Assembly: GCA_036756425.1 (NCBI GenBank)
Contig: DAIOLC010000027.1
Span: 1 to 25,499, forward strand
From: UBA6115 sp012514225
GTDB taxonomy: Bacteria; Bacillota; Clostridia; Christensenellales; Aristaeellaceae
Length of the DNA: 25,499 nucleotides
Direction: 5' to 3'
Under the pieces are notes generated by a model. That model worked only from the letters and a program-made list of their open reading frames with translations, was not told the origin of the DNA and did no database searches. This document shows, piece by piece, positions 1 to 7,956 of the stretch (position 1 is the stretch's first letter; each line of letters opens with the position of its first letter). The translations under genes were made by a program, and so were the position numbers.

Positions 1-1
1 T

Positions 2-134
2 GGCAAGGGACTTCGTCCCTTGACCCATTCATAATTCTATCAGGGGTTTCCCTGAAGACCGGCGCGCGGCGCCCGAAGAAAGCAGAGCAATCTTCCTATA
101 TTTGATTCCGGGTCAAGGGACGAAGTCCCTTGCC
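2..134. repeat. Hairpin-bounded intergenic repeat, copy 1
   Basis: A 25-base sequence at 2-26 recurs as an exact inverted copy at 110-134. Each arm is itself a hairpin, with CAAGGGAC, a three-base loop and GTCCCTTG. The enclosed 83 bases have no convincing reading frame. Read on the minus strand, the interior contains GGAAGATTGCT (86-96), which also occurs just inside the repeat at 19476-19714 (19543-19553) and is followed in both by a CGCC/CGCGCG-rich stretch. This suggests related non-autonomous elements. The element lies downstream of the M20 amidohydrolase. The window edge may cut part of it off. Confidence 0.6.
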
Positions 135-141
135 GGGGGTT

Positions 142-162
142 CCGGGGGCTGGAAGCCCCCGG
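142..162 (-). terminator. Hairpin after the M20 amidohydrolase
   Basis: CCGGGGGCT (142-150) and AGCCCCCGG (154-162) form a perfect 9-bp GC-rich stem with a three-base loop, 9 bases past the stop codon of the minus-strand amidohydrolase gene. No U-tract follows, so it is either a weak intrinsic terminator or an mRNA 3'-end stabilising hairpin. The repeat at 2-134 adds two further hairpins directly downstream. Confidence 0.5.
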
Positions 163-170
163 GCTTTCTC

Positions 171-1340
171 CTACTTGTCTTCCAGGTAGCCCAGCGCGCT
201 GCGCGCCAGGAACTCCGCGCCTTTGCGCAGGGCGCTCTCGTCGATGTCGAAGCACTCGTGGTGATGGGGGAAGATTTCCGTGCCCGGCTTGCCGGCGCCG
301 AGAATGCCGTAGAAGCCCGGGTAGCGCTTTAGGTAAAAGCTCATGTTGTCCCCGGCGACGATGGGCTCGGTTTGGGCGGACAGGCGCAGGCCCTGGATCT
401 GGGGGGCAAGGGCCCGGCCCCTTTCGACAAACGCCGGGTCGTTGTATACCGGCGGATGCATGCCGAAGGTGCTCAACTCGCATTCCACGCCGTAGGCGGC
501 CCCGACGCCGGCGGCGATGCGGCGCATGGCGTCCGTGATTCTTTCCTCCCCGCCGGGTTTGAACCAGCGGATGCCGCCGTGGATTTTCGCGCGGGAGGGG
601 AAGACGTTGCCGACCGTGCCGGCCTCCATGTAGCCGACGTTGACCACGCAGGGATCCAGCACGTCGTAGAAATTGGTGGGGATGGCGGCGTACTTGAGCA
701 CCAGGTCGCAGGCGGCCTTGATGGGGTCCCGGACCAGGTCCGGCCGCCCGCCGTGCCCGCCGCGGCCCGTGAGGGTCACGATGTAGCTCATCACGCCGGC
801 GAAGACCGCCCCGGGCAGTAGCAGCAGCTCCCCCTCGGGCAGCAGGCTCCAGATATGAAGCCCGAATACGGCGCCCGCACCACCCCGGCGTTCCAGCCAG
901 TCCAGCGCCTCCTGGTGCCCCTGGCCGATTTCCTCCGCCGGTTGGAAGAAACAATAGACCGTGCCTTCCCACCGGTTCCGGGTCTCGTTGAGCACACGCG
1001 CCGCGCCCAACAGCATCGCCACGTGCGCATCATGCCCACAGGCGTGCATAAAGCCGGGATTCTGCGAGGCGAAGGGGAGCCCGGTCCGCTCGGTGACGGG
1101 CAGGGCGTCCATGTCCGCCCGCAGCGCCACGGCCGGCCCGCCCGCTTGCCCTTTGACGACCGCCACCAGGCCGTGGTTGGGCGGCAGCGCCTCGTGGGGG
1201 ATGCCCAGCGCGTCCAGTTCCGCCGCAATCTGGCGGGCGGTTTGCTCCTCCTTCAGCGACGGCTCCGGGTGCGCGTGGAACCACCGGCGCAGCCGCACCA
1301 TTTCCGGCTGAAGCTCCAGAAAACGCTGCCCCAACTCCAT
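171..1340 (-). CDS. M20 family amidohydrolase (N-acyl-amino-acid / hippurate hydrolase type)
   Basis: Predicted cytoplasmic metal-dependent hydrolase that removes an acyl group from an N-acyl amino acid or a related amide. The 389 residues match the usual length of peptidase family M20D. Visible motifs are RADMDALPV (about 74-82), the metal-site ACGHDAH with C101 and H103, the glutamate pair in QPAEE (about 136-137), GLHIW with H162, and a late histidine cluster FPHHHE before the C-terminus. The start ATG follows AAGGAGGG at good spacing. It lies 58 bases downstream of the PEP carboxykinase gene on the same strand and may be cotranscribed with it. Exact substrate (N-acetyl amino acid, hippurate, indole-acetyl conjugate, N-acetyldiaminopimelate) cannot be told from the motifs. 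Confidence 0.9.
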   Translation of the reverse strand: MELGQRFLELQPEMVRLRRWFHAHPEPSLKEEQTARQIAAELDALGIPHEALPPNHGLVAVVKGQAGGPAVALRADMDALPVTERTGLPFASQNPGFMHACGHDAHVAMLLGAARVLNETRNRWEGTVYCFFQPAEEIGQGHQEALDWLERRGGAGAVFGLHIWSLLPEGELLLLPGAVFAGVMSYIVTLTGRGGHGGRPDLVRDPIKAACDLVLKYAAIPTNFYDVLDPCVVNVGYMEAGTVGNVFPSRAKIHGGIRWFKPGGEERITDAMRRIAAGVGAAYGVECELSTFGMHPPVYNDPAFVERGRALAPQIQGLRLSAQTEPIVAGDNMSFYLKRYPGFYGILGAGKPGTEIFPHHHECFDIDESALRKGAEFLARSALGYLEDK

Positions 1341-1398
1341 GGCCGCCCTCCTTGCGATGTTAGCCAGTCAACGCCCGGCCGGGAAGAAGCCGAAGCGG

Positions 1399-3195
1399 CT
1401 ATTCAGCCTGCGAAAGGCGCGCTTCCAGCGCTTCCAGCTCCGCCCACAGCTCCTTTGGCAGACCGTCGCCCAGGGACTGGTAGTAGGAACGGATGGAAGC
1501 CGCCTCCTTGCGCCACTCGTCCCCGTCCACCGAGAGCAGCGTTTCCATGGCCGCCTGACTGACGTCCAGCCCGCCGAGGTCCAGGTCGCCCGGGGCAGGC
1601 ACGGCGCCCACCGGGGTATCCTTCGCGCCGCCTTCCACGCGGACGCGCTCGAAAATCCACTTGAGTACGCGGGCGTTGTCCCCAAAGCCCGGCCAGAGGA
1701 AACGCCCCTGCGCGTCCTTGCGGAACCAGTTGACGCTGTACACCTTCGGCAGCCGCCCGGCCGGGAAGCGCGATTCCATGTCCAGCCAGTGGCGCAGGTA
1801 GTCCTTTATGTTGTAGCCGATGAAGGGCAGCATCGCGAAGGGGTCGCGGCGCACCTGTCCGATGGCGTTGGATATCGCGGCGGCGGTGATTTCCGAGCCC
1901 ATGATGGAGCCCATGAACACGCCGTGGCGCCAGGAGCGGCTTTCGTAGACCAGGGGCACCGTGCCCGGGCGCCGGCCGCCGATGAGGATGGCGCTGACCG
2001 GCACGCCCTCCGGGGCCTCCCATTCAGGCGCGAGGGAGGGGCAGCGGGTGATGGACACCGTGAAGCGGGCGTTGGGATGGGCGGCGGGCGTGGCGGCGCC
2101 GGGCGCCCAGTCCTTCCCCTGCCAGTCCGTCAGGTGCGGCGGCGGCGGGGTGCCGATGCCCTCCCACCATACGTCCCCCTCGTCGGTGAGCGCGACGTTG
2201 GTGAACAGGGTGTCCTGGCTGATGCTGTGCATGGCGTTGGGGTTGGTCTGGAAGGACGTGCCCGGCGCGACGCCGAAGAAGCCCGCCTCGGGGTTGACCG
2301 CGCGCAGGCGGCCGTCCTCGCCCCGCCGCAGCCAGGCGATGTCGTCGCCCAGAGTCTCCACCTTCCATCCGGGCAGCGTGGGCACCAGCATGGCCAGGTT
2401 GGTCTTGCCGCAGGCGCTGGGGAAGGCGGCGGTGAAGTAGGACTTGCGTCCCACCGGGTCGGTGATGCCCATGATGAGCATGTGCTCCGCCATCCAGCCC
2501 TCGTTGCGGGCCTTGGCGGAGGCGATGCGCAGGGCCAGGCACTTCTTGCCCAGCAGGGCATTCCCGCCGTAGCCGGAGCCGTAGGACCAGATGGACATAT
2601 CCTCCGGGAAGTGGGCGATGTATTTCTGGGACAGCTCCGGCGCGCAGGGCCAGGCGACGTCCTCCTGCCCGGGTTGGAGCGGGGCGCCGACGGAATGCAG
2701 GCAGGGGATAAAGTCCCCCTCCCCCAGCATGTCCAGCGCCTGCTCGCCCATCCGGGTCATCAGCCGCATATTGACGACCACGTAGGGGCTGTCGGTGATT
2801 TCCACACCGACGATGGAGAAGGGCGAATGCAGCGGGCCCATCACGAAGGGCACGACGTACATCGTCCGCCCGCGCATGCAGCCGCGGTAAAGCGCCCGCA
2901 TCTCTTCCTTCAATTCGTCCGGGTCGCGCCAGTTGTTGTTGGGGCCGGCTTCCTCCCGGTCGCGGGTGGCGACGAAGGTCCGGTCCTCCACGCGGGCAAC
3001 GTCGGAGGGATGGCTGCGGAACAGGTAGCATCCCGGGCGCAGCTGCTGGTTGAGGCGCACAGCGGCGCCCTTACGGACCATCCCGTCCAGCAGCCGCAGG
3101 TACTCCTCCTCCGAGCCGTCGCACCAGGCCACGGCATCAGGCTGGCACAGTTCCCGGATTTCCTCCACCCACGCGTTCAGCTTTCGGTTGCGCAT
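1399..3195 (-). CDS. pckG: Phosphoenolpyruvate carboxykinase (GTP)
   Basis: Interconverts oxaloacetate + GTP with phosphoenolpyruvate + GDP + CO2 in the cytoplasm; in anaerobes it can run in either direction, for gluconeogenesis or CO2-fixing anaplerosis. The 598 residues are the normal length for the GTP-dependent family. Signature stretches are GSGYGGNALLGKKC (about 207-220), the kinase loop FPSACGKTN (258-266), the metal-binding GDDIAW (283-288) and the C-terminal FLWPGFGDNARVLKW. The start ATG at 3195 has GGGAGGG upstream. A minus-strand promoter lies at 3292-3320, leaving a leader of about 90 bases that contains a GC-rich hairpin. The aminotransferase gene is divergent from it. Confidence 0.96.
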   Translation of the reverse strand: MRNRKLNAWVEEIRELCQPDAVAWCDGSEEEYLRLLDGMVRKGAAVRLNQQLRPGCYLFRSHPSDVARVEDRTFVATRDREEAGPNNNWRDPDELKEEMRALYRGCMRGRTMYVVPFVMGPLHSPFSIVGVEITDSPYVVVNMRLMTRMGEQALDMLGEGDFIPCLHSVGAPLQPGQEDVAWPCAPELSQKYIAHFPEDMSIWSYGSGYGGNALLGKKCLALRIASAKARNEGWMAEHMLIMGITDPVGRKSYFTAAFPSACGKTNLAMLVPTLPGWKVETLGDDIAWLRRGEDGRLRAVNPEAGFFGVAPGTSFQTNPNAMHSISQDTLFTNVALTDEGDVWWEGIGTPPPPHLTDWQGKDWAPGAATPAAHPNARFTVSITRCPSLAPEWEAPEGVPVSAILIGGRRPGTVPLVYESRSWRHGVFMGSIMGSEITAAAISNAIGQVRRDPFAMLPFIGYNIKDYLRHWLDMESRFPAGRLPKVYSVNWFRKDAQGRFLWPGFGDNARVLKWIFERVRVEGGAKDTPVGAVPAPGDLDLGGLDVSQAAMETLLSVDGDEWRKEAASIRSYYQSLGDGLPKELWAELEALEARLSQAE

Positions 3196-3216
3196 TCCTT
3201 TTCCCTCCCATGCGAT

Positions 3217-3245
3217 CCCCGCCGCGCCTGGGCGGGGCTGTTTTT
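3217..3245 (+). terminator. Terminator-like hairpin antisense within the pckG leader
   Basis: CCCCGCC (3217-3223) and GGCGGGG (3231-3237) form a 7-bp stem followed on the plus strand by CTGTTTTTA. On that strand it is shaped like an intrinsic terminator, although no plus-strand gene ends here. On the minus strand the same stem sits between the pckG promoter and its ribosome binding site, about 20 bases before the start codon. Confidence 0.45.
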
Positions 3246-3291
3246 ATCCGACAGAACGGCGCAGTTTTTCATGCGGGCGCCGGACGCGGAA

Positions 3292-3320
3292 AGTGTACAA
3301 ACCGGGCGGCGGGATGTCAA
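3292..3320 (-). promoter_or_regulatory. Promoter of pckG
   Basis: Read on the minus strand there is a TTGACA (3315-3320), a 17-base spacer and TACACT (3292-3297). Both hexamers are close to the housekeeping sigma factor consensus. The element is in the divergent gap between pckG and the aminotransferase gene. Confidence 0.7.
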
Positions 3321-3344
3321 GAACGCGCGCGGTCGCGCCCTGTC

Positions 3345-3376
3345 TTGAAGCGCGCGCGCCGGTATGGTATACCATT
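3345..3376 (+). promoter_or_regulatory. Promoter of the aminotransferase gene with an overlapping palindrome
   Basis: TTGAAG (3345-3350), a 17-base spacer and TATACC (3368-3373), the latter preceded by TGG, which gives an extended -10. The -10 lies inside a perfect 12-base palindrome, ATGGTATACCAT (3364-3375), which is the size and position expected of a repressor operator. No candidate repressor gene is in the window. Confidence 0.6.
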
Positions 3377-3401
3377 GCCATCAATCGGGGAGGGCGAAAC
3401 A

Positions 3402-4589
3402 ATGGCCTACCGCATCGCGGAGCGCATGAAAGGCGCGCAGGGTTCGATTATCCGGGAACTGCTGAAGCTGGCCAATGAGCCGGGCATGATTTCCTTCGGC
3501 GGGGGCAGCCCCGATCCGGACGCCTTCCCGTCCGAGGCGGTCGCCCGCATCTCGGAGGAGGCCATGCGCCGCCAGCCGGCCAAAATCCTGCAGTACGGCA
3601 TCTCGGAGGGCTACCCGCCGCTGCGGGAAACGCTCAAAAAACACCTGCAGGCGACGGAGGGCATTTCCTTTGAGGACAACGACATCCTCATCACCTCCGG
3701 CGGCCAGCAGTGCGCCGACCTGGCGGCCAAACTGTTCGTCAACGAGGGAGACACCGTGCTGGTGGAGAGTCCCTCCTTCATCGGCTGCATGAACGCGTTC
3801 CGCTCCTACGGCGGGCGGCTGCAGGGGGTGAAGCTGCACGAGGACGGGGTGGACCTGGAAGCGCTGGAAAAGGCCTTCCGGCAGCCCGGCATCAGCCTTT
3901 TCTATATCATCCCCACCTTCCAGAACCCCAGCGGATTCACCACCAGCGCGGAGAAGCGCCGCAAGGTGTACGAGCTGGCACAGAAGTACGGCGTGATGAT
4001 TCTGGAGGACAACCCCTACGGCGAGGTGCGCTTCGGGGGCGAGTGGATCGCGCCCATCAAGGCGCAGGACCCGGACGGGCGGGTCATCTACATGGGCAGC
4101 TTCTCCAAAACCATGGCGCCCGGCCTGCGCGTCGGCTTCGTGGTGATGCCCAAGGACCTGTTCAACCAGTTCAAGATTGCCAAGCAGGCCACGGACGTGC
4201 ACTCCAGCAACCTGTTCCAGCTGGCCTGCGACGAGTTTCTCAACCACTGGGACTACCCCGCCCACCTGGCGTCCATCCGGGCGCTGTACCGGAAAAAAGG
4301 CCTGCTCATGTACGATGAAATAAAGAAGCACGCCCATCCCTCCCTGCGCTTCGCCAAGCCCCAGGGCGGCTTCTTCATGATGGCCTACCTGCCCGAGGGA
4401 CAGGACGCGATGCCCTTCGTGCAGGAGGCACTCAAGCGCAAGGTCATCACCGTGCCCGGCTCCGCTTTCACCACCGACCCCGCGCAGCCCAACAACGGCG
4501 TGCGGCTTAACTTCTCCGCCCCCTCGGAGGAGCAGATTGTCCGGGGCGCCGAAATCCTGGGGAAACTGAGCCGGGAGATGCTGGGGTAA
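3402..4589 (+). CDS. PLP-dependent aminotransferase, class I/II (2-aminoadipate / aromatic / MocR-less type)
   Basis: Cytoplasmic transaminase of fold type I, using pyridoxal phosphate to move an amino group between an amino acid and a 2-oxo acid. It has 395 residues. PLP-site residues are visible: N175 in PTFQNPSG, D203 in LEDNPYGE and the Schiff-base lysine K236 in MGSFSKTMAPGLR. The C-terminal half has the conserved RLNFS arginine. The start at 3402 is chosen because the family alignment begins at MAYRIAERM and GGGGAGGG lies just upstream; an in-frame upstream extension to 3210 looks non-coding and would overlap the promoter. The sequence resembles the LysN/2-aminoadipate and KAT-II-like branch; amino donor unknown. 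Single-gene transcript with its own promoter and terminator. Confidence 0.92.
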   Translation: MAYRIAERMKGAQGSIIRELLKLANEPGMISFGGGSPDPDAFPSEAVARISEEAMRRQPAKILQYGISEGYPPLRETLKKHLQATEGISFEDNDILITSGGQQCADLAAKLFVNEGDTVLVESPSFIGCMNAFRSYGGRLQGVKLHEDGVDLEALEKAFRQPGISLFYIIPTFQNPSGFTTSAEKRRKVYELAQKYGVMILEDNPYGEVRFGGEWIAPIKAQDPDGRVIYMGSFSKTMAPGLRVGFVVMPKDLFNQFKIAKQATDVHSSNLFQLACDEFLNHWDYPAHLASIRALYRKKGLLMYDEIKKHAHPSLRFAKPQGGFFMMAYLPEGQDAMPFVQEALKRKVITVPGSAFTTDPAQPNNGVRLNFSAPSEEQIVRGAEILGKLSREMLG

Positions 4590-4615
4590 CCGCAGACAGC
4601 GGCCTGAGAAGGTCG

Positions 4616-4653
4616 GAAAAACCGCGGCGCAGGGATACGCGCCGCGGTTTTAG
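4616..4653 (+). terminator. Intrinsic terminator of the aminotransferase gene
   Basis: An 11-bp stem, AACCGCGGCGC paired with GCGCCGCGGTT around a short loop, flanked by an A-run before and a T-run after (ending GGTTTTAGT). It begins about 27 bases past the stop codon. The A and T runs on both sides make it potentially bidirectional. Confidence 0.85.
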
Positions 4654-4783
4654 TATTTGCCCGGGAAGCCCCGGAGGCGTCCCCGGCCCTCTTTCACCGG
4701 GAAGGATGGAAACCGCTCCAGGGACAGCCGCGCGTTGAAAACTGCCTGGCAGGGGAGCGCCGGTAGTCGGACGGAAACTCCGC

Positions 4784-4831
4784 GGTGACCCGGCCGTCGC
4801 ATCCGATGCGTGCGGCGCCTGTCAGGTCACC
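4784..4831. other. Nested inverted repeat in an otherwise empty 243-base gap
   Basis: Between the aminotransferase terminator and the end of the TIM-barrel gene there is no gene. GGTGACC (4784-4790) and GGTCACC (4825-4831) can pair, enclosing the perfect small hairpin CGCATC-C-GATGCG (4798-4810). There is no U-tract. It may be the 3'-end structure of the minus-strand operon at 4896-7814; the function is a guess. Confidence 0.3.
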
Positions 4832-4895
4832 GGGAGTATTTTGCGAATCGGGGCTCCTCCTTACAGGGCATCGCGCCGGGTCGTACAGGTTCGCT

Positions 4896-5723
4896 TCAGA
4901 CGATGCCCTTGTCCTTCAGGAAACGGAAGGAGTCGGCCACCGCGCGGTCGGCGGTCTCAAGGTCCCCTTCCTTCTTGTCGCGCATGGTGAATTCCTCGGT
5001 GTACTCAATCTCCAGGGACAGGGGGACGGACTTGCCCTTCCCGTCCAGGAAGGCGACCACCTTGTCAAGCTCCAGCTCGCCCTGGCCGATGGCCGGGAAG
5101 TTCCAGACCTTGTCGATGCCCACCTTGTCCTTCAGGTGGACGTAGTTGACGTATTCCACGACGCCCGGCAGGTCGTCCATCGGGTGCTTGCCGCCGTAAA
5201 GAATCACGTTGGCAGTGTCGTAGTTGATGCCGACCAGCGGGCTGCCCACGCCCTTGATGAGGCGGGCGATGTCTTCCCCGGTCCCGTATTCGCCGTGGAT
5301 TTCAATTCCCAGCTTCAGCCCGTGCTTTTCCAGGTCCGGCAGCAGCTTTTTAATGTTGGCAATCAGCAAGTCGTCGGCGAAGGCCTCGTCCTTGCCGAAG
5401 TGCGCCTCCCCGGTGGAGGAGATGATGAACTGCGCGCCGAAGCGGCGCGCCAGCGCCATGTTGGCCCGGAAATCGTTGAGGCGGGCCTCGTCGGTCAGGT
5501 TGCAGTGGCCGCTCAGGGCGATGCATTCCAGCCCCAGCCCACGCATTTTTTCGTCGATGCGGTCCAGTTCCTGGGCCGGCATATCGGGCATGACGTGCTC
5601 GGTCCAGCCCCGCACCGCAGTCAGTTCCACGTAGCGGAAGCCCGCCTTCGCGATGCCCTCCAGCGCCTCGTCGATGCTGAAGCCATGGTAGGTGTTGGTG
5701 CTGACGGCTACGATGTGTTTCAT
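4896..5723 (-). CDS. Sugar phosphate isomerase/epimerase, AP-endonuclease-2 type TIM barrel
   Basis: Soluble 275-residue TIM-barrel protein of the xylose isomerase-like superfamily, which holds sugar and inositol epimerases, isomerases and dehydratases (IolE, IolI, tagatose and psicose 3-epimerases). Probable metal ligands are E141 (GIEIHGEYG), D169 (NYDTAN), H196 (YVHLKD) and E238/E240 near the C-terminal SLEIEY. The start is set at 5723, preceded by AGGAAGGAAC; a longer frame to 5762 lacks homology-like sequence. It is the last gene of a three-gene minus-strand unit with a dehydrogenase and a Gfo/Idh/MocA oxidoreductase, a grouping typical of inositol or rare-sugar catabolism. The specific substrate is not identifiable. 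Confidence 0.88.
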   Translation of the reverse strand: MKHIVAVSTNTYHGFSIDEALEGIAKAGFRYVELTAVRGWTEHVMPDMPAQELDRIDEKMRGLGLECIALSGHCNLTDEARLNDFRANMALARRFGAQFIISSTGEAHFGKDEAFADDLLIANIKKLLPDLEKHGLKLGIEIHGEYGTGEDIARLIKGVGSPLVGINYDTANVILYGGKHPMDDLPGVVEYVNYVHLKDKVGIDKVWNFPAIGQGELELDKVVAFLDGKGKSVPLSLEIEYTEEFTMRDKKEGDLETADRAVADSFRFLKDKGIV

Positions 5724-5761
5724 GTTCCTTCCTCCCCTGATTTTATTATGGAAACCCGGCA

Positions 5762-6778
5762 TCAGCCGGGGACGACGACGGCCTTGACGGCGGAGCTGTC
5801 CTGCCCGAAGAGGGTTTTGAGCGTTGCCGCTTCGGCGAGCGGCACCCTGTGCGTGATGGCGCGCCCGGCGTCGATGCGCCCGGAGCGCAAAAGCCGCAGG
5901 GCCAGGGGAAACTGCAGCGCGGGCTCGGCGATGGCGGTGAGCAGCGCCTTTTTTTCAAACACCATCGCGTTGACGTCCAGCTCCGCCCGCGCATCCCGCG
6001 CGTCAAAGGTCACACCGCAGGCCAGCACCTTCCCCCCATAGCCCACCAGGCCCATGGCGTCCGGCACCAGCGGGGGCGGCGCGGCGACGAGGGCATTGTC
6101 GTAGGAACCGCCCCGCAGCGCTTCCTCGCGGAAGGCGGGCAAAGCCGTGAACAGCACGCCGTCCGCGCCAAAATCCAGGGCGATGTCAGCCGACGCGCGG
6201 TTCCGCCTGCTGCCGGCATCCCGGGCCGCCATTACCACGCGCGTCACGCCGCGGAGCCGGGCGTAGGCCAGGCAGAACAGGCCGATAGCGCCCAGGCCGT
6301 AAATCAGCAGGCTGCTGCCCGGGGCGGGATCCAAGGTGTCCACACAGCGGATGGCAACGGCCAAGGGCTCGGTCATCGCGGCGACGGCGGGGTCAAGCCC
6401 CTCCGCATCGTGCAGCAGGCGCTCGTCCAGGACGAGCTCCTCCCCCATGCCCGACTGGCCGTCCAGCGAGGGGCCGGAGCGGCACAGGCACGGCCGGCCG
6501 GACTTGCACGCGTCGCACACGCCGCAGAGGGCCTGGTCTTCCGCGACCACCTGCCGCCCCGGCGGAAAGCGGACCGCGCCTTCCCCGTTTTCCAGCACCC
6601 GCGCGCAGATTTCATGCCCCAGGGGGGTGTAGTCTTCCTTCTGCCGCAAAAAATGCAGGTCGGTCCCGCACACGCCGCAGGCCAGCACCTGAACCCTCAC
6701 CTGTCCGGGGCCGGGACTGCGCGCGGGCGACTCCAGCGTTATAATGTCAAAGCCCCTGCGGCCCTGGAGGTATTTCAT
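5762..6778 (-). CDS. Zinc-dependent medium-chain alcohol/polyol dehydrogenase
   Basis: NAD(P)-dependent oxidoreductase of the MDR superfamily, sorbitol/threonine dehydrogenase-like, 338 residues. The catalytic zinc site shows C37 in ACGVCGTD, H55-E56 in PLGHE and a TEPLA motif. The structural zinc site has four cysteines, C85, C88, C91 and C99. The Rossmann fingerprint GLGAIG is at 161-166. The start at 6778 is chosen where the conserved fold begins; an upstream extension to 6874 would overlap the preceding gene. It lies 37 bases after the oxidoreductase gene and 38 before the TIM-barrel gene, so the three are probably cotranscribed. It would oxidise a sugar alcohol or sugar hydroxyl; substrate unknown. 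Confidence 0.88.
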   Translation of the reverse strand: MKYLQGRRGFDIITLESPARSPGPGQVRVQVLACGVCGTDLHFLRQKEDYTPLGHEICARVLENGEGAVRFPPGRQVVAEDQALCGVCDACKSGRPCLCRSGPSLDGQSGMGEELVLDERLLHDAEGLDPAVAAMTEPLAVAIRCVDTLDPAPGSSLLIYGLGAIGLFCLAYARLRGVTRVVMAARDAGSRRNRASADIALDFGADGVLFTALPAFREEALRGGSYDNALVAAPPPLVPDAMGLVGYGGKVLACGVTFDARDARAELDVNAMVFEKKALLTAIAEPALQFPLALRLLRSGRIDAGRAITHRVPLAEAATLKTLFGQDSSAVKAVVVPG

Positions 6779-6815
6779 GGGCGCGCCACCGTCCTGACTT
6801 CCCGGGCGTCCGGCG

Positions 6816-7814
6816 TCACAGCGCCACCGCCCTGCCCTCTTCCAGGGAGCGGAGCGTGGCCAGCACGATTTCAAGCACCAGGCGGTTTTCCGCCACGGTG
6901 ACCGAGGGCTCCCGGCCCTCCCGCACGGCGTCCAGGAACTCTCGGATTTCAGCGCGGAACATGTCCACCGGGGGCGCGGTCAGCTCCTGCGGCTGCGCCT
7001 CGCCCGCGGGATACCAGGTGAAATTGGAGTTGCTCTGCCCGTCGGCGATGTTGACGCCCGCCTGCAGGTTGTAATGCAGCGTCCCCTTGCTGCCGGTGGC
7101 GCGCAGCTCGATGGAGAAGGGCCAGGGGCCGGGCATGTCCAGGCAGGTCTCCACGACCGCCCTGACCCCGGAGGCCCAGGTCAGGCTGGTCGCCACATGC
7201 ATCCAGCAGCCTTCCGGCGTTTTGTGCCCCACCGCGTAGACCTGCTCCGGCCGGCCCAGGATGCTGGCCAGGAAGTCGATATCGTGGATGTTCAGGTCGT
7301 ACAGCCCGCCGCCGCTCTTTTTGGGGTCCCGGTGCCAGGTGGACCAGGGGGGAAGCTGGCAGAGGCGCTTTTCGTAAATCATGCGCGGCTCGCCCAGCCT
7401 GCCCTGCTGCAGGTAGTCCTGGATGACGACAAACTCCGGCCACCAGCGGGCGGCCTGGGCGACCATGAACGCCACCCCGTTCTCCCGGCAGGCGGACACC
7501 ATGCGGTCGAAGGATTCCAGGGTGAAGGTCACCGGCTTCTCGCACAGCACATGGCACTTGAGCCCCGCCGCCTCGACGGCATACTGCTCATGCAGGTGGG
7601 TGGGGGCGCAGATGTCGACGACGTCGACGCGCGTGCCGGCCGCCGCTTCCCGGAGGCCCGGATAGTAGGCGCAGCCGAATTCCTCCGCGAGCTTCCCCGC
7701 GTTCTTCGGGTTGGGGTTGACGAAGGCGGCCAGCCGGACGCCCGGCTCTTCCTGGATGGCCTGGGCGTGCTGCCGGGCGATGAACCCTGAGCCGACGATG
7801 ACGATGTTTTGCAT
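6816..7814 (-). CDS. Gfo/Idh/MocA family oxidoreductase
   Basis: NAD(P)-dependent sugar or inositol dehydrogenase-like protein of 332 residues. The N-terminal Rossmann fold begins with IVIVGSGFIARQH (about 4-16). The family catalytic motif EKPV is at 92-95, and the catalytic Asp/His of GGGLYDLNIHDIDFL are near D173 and H177. The start ATG at 7814 is supported by GAGGG upstream. It is the first gene of the minus-strand unit and is transcribed from the promoter at 7909-7938, back to back with the promoter of the 8040-19440 locus. That suggests joint regulation and work on one pathway. Members act on myo-inositol, glucose-fructose, N-acetylated sugars and others; substrate not identifiable. Confidence 0.9.
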   Translation of the reverse strand: MQNIVIVGSGFIARQHAQAIQEEPGVRLAAFVNPNPKNAGKLAEEFGCAYYPGLREAAAGTRVDVVDICAPTHLHEQYAVEAAGLKCHVLCEKPVTFTLESFDRMVSACRENGVAFMVAQAARWWPEFVVIQDYLQQGRLGEPRMIYEKRLCQLPPWSTWHRDPKKSGGGLYDLNIHDIDFLASILGRPEQVYAVGHKTPEGCWMHVATSLTWASGVRAVVETCLDMPGPWPFSIELRATGSKGTLHYNLQAGVNIADGQSNSNFTWYPAGEAQPQELTAPPVDMFRAEIREFLDAVREGREPSVTVAENRLVLEIVLATLRSLEEGRAVAL

Positions 7815-7908
7815 GTTTTCCCTCGCTTTCGGTGTGGAAGGCGACCCCCGTGTATCCGCGGACCCGGCGGGGCTGACTGATGGTTTTCAATCAAATTTAA
7901 CTGCTGTG

Positions 7909-7938
7909 ATTATAGTCCGGCCGCTTCGCGGCTGTCAA
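7909..7938 (-). promoter_or_regulatory. Promoter of the oxidoreductase-dehydrogenase-isomerase unit
   Basis: On the minus strand there is a perfect TTGACA (7933-7938), an 18-base spacer and a perfect TATAAT (7909-7914). It precedes the oxidoreductase start by about 95 bases. Its -35 box is separated by only 18 bases from the plus-strand -35 box. Confidence 0.85.
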
Positions 7939-7956
7939 TCGGAAGGGCGCCCGGCA

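Noticed and set aside
2..134. CRISPR-like repeats from the two 25-base copies
   Set aside because: There are only two copies, they are inverted rather than direct, and no cas gene is present.
3381..4337. A 318-codon minus-strand frame over the aminotransferase
   Set aside because: It is antisense to a gene with intact PLP-site motifs and has no recognisable domain or ribosome binding site.
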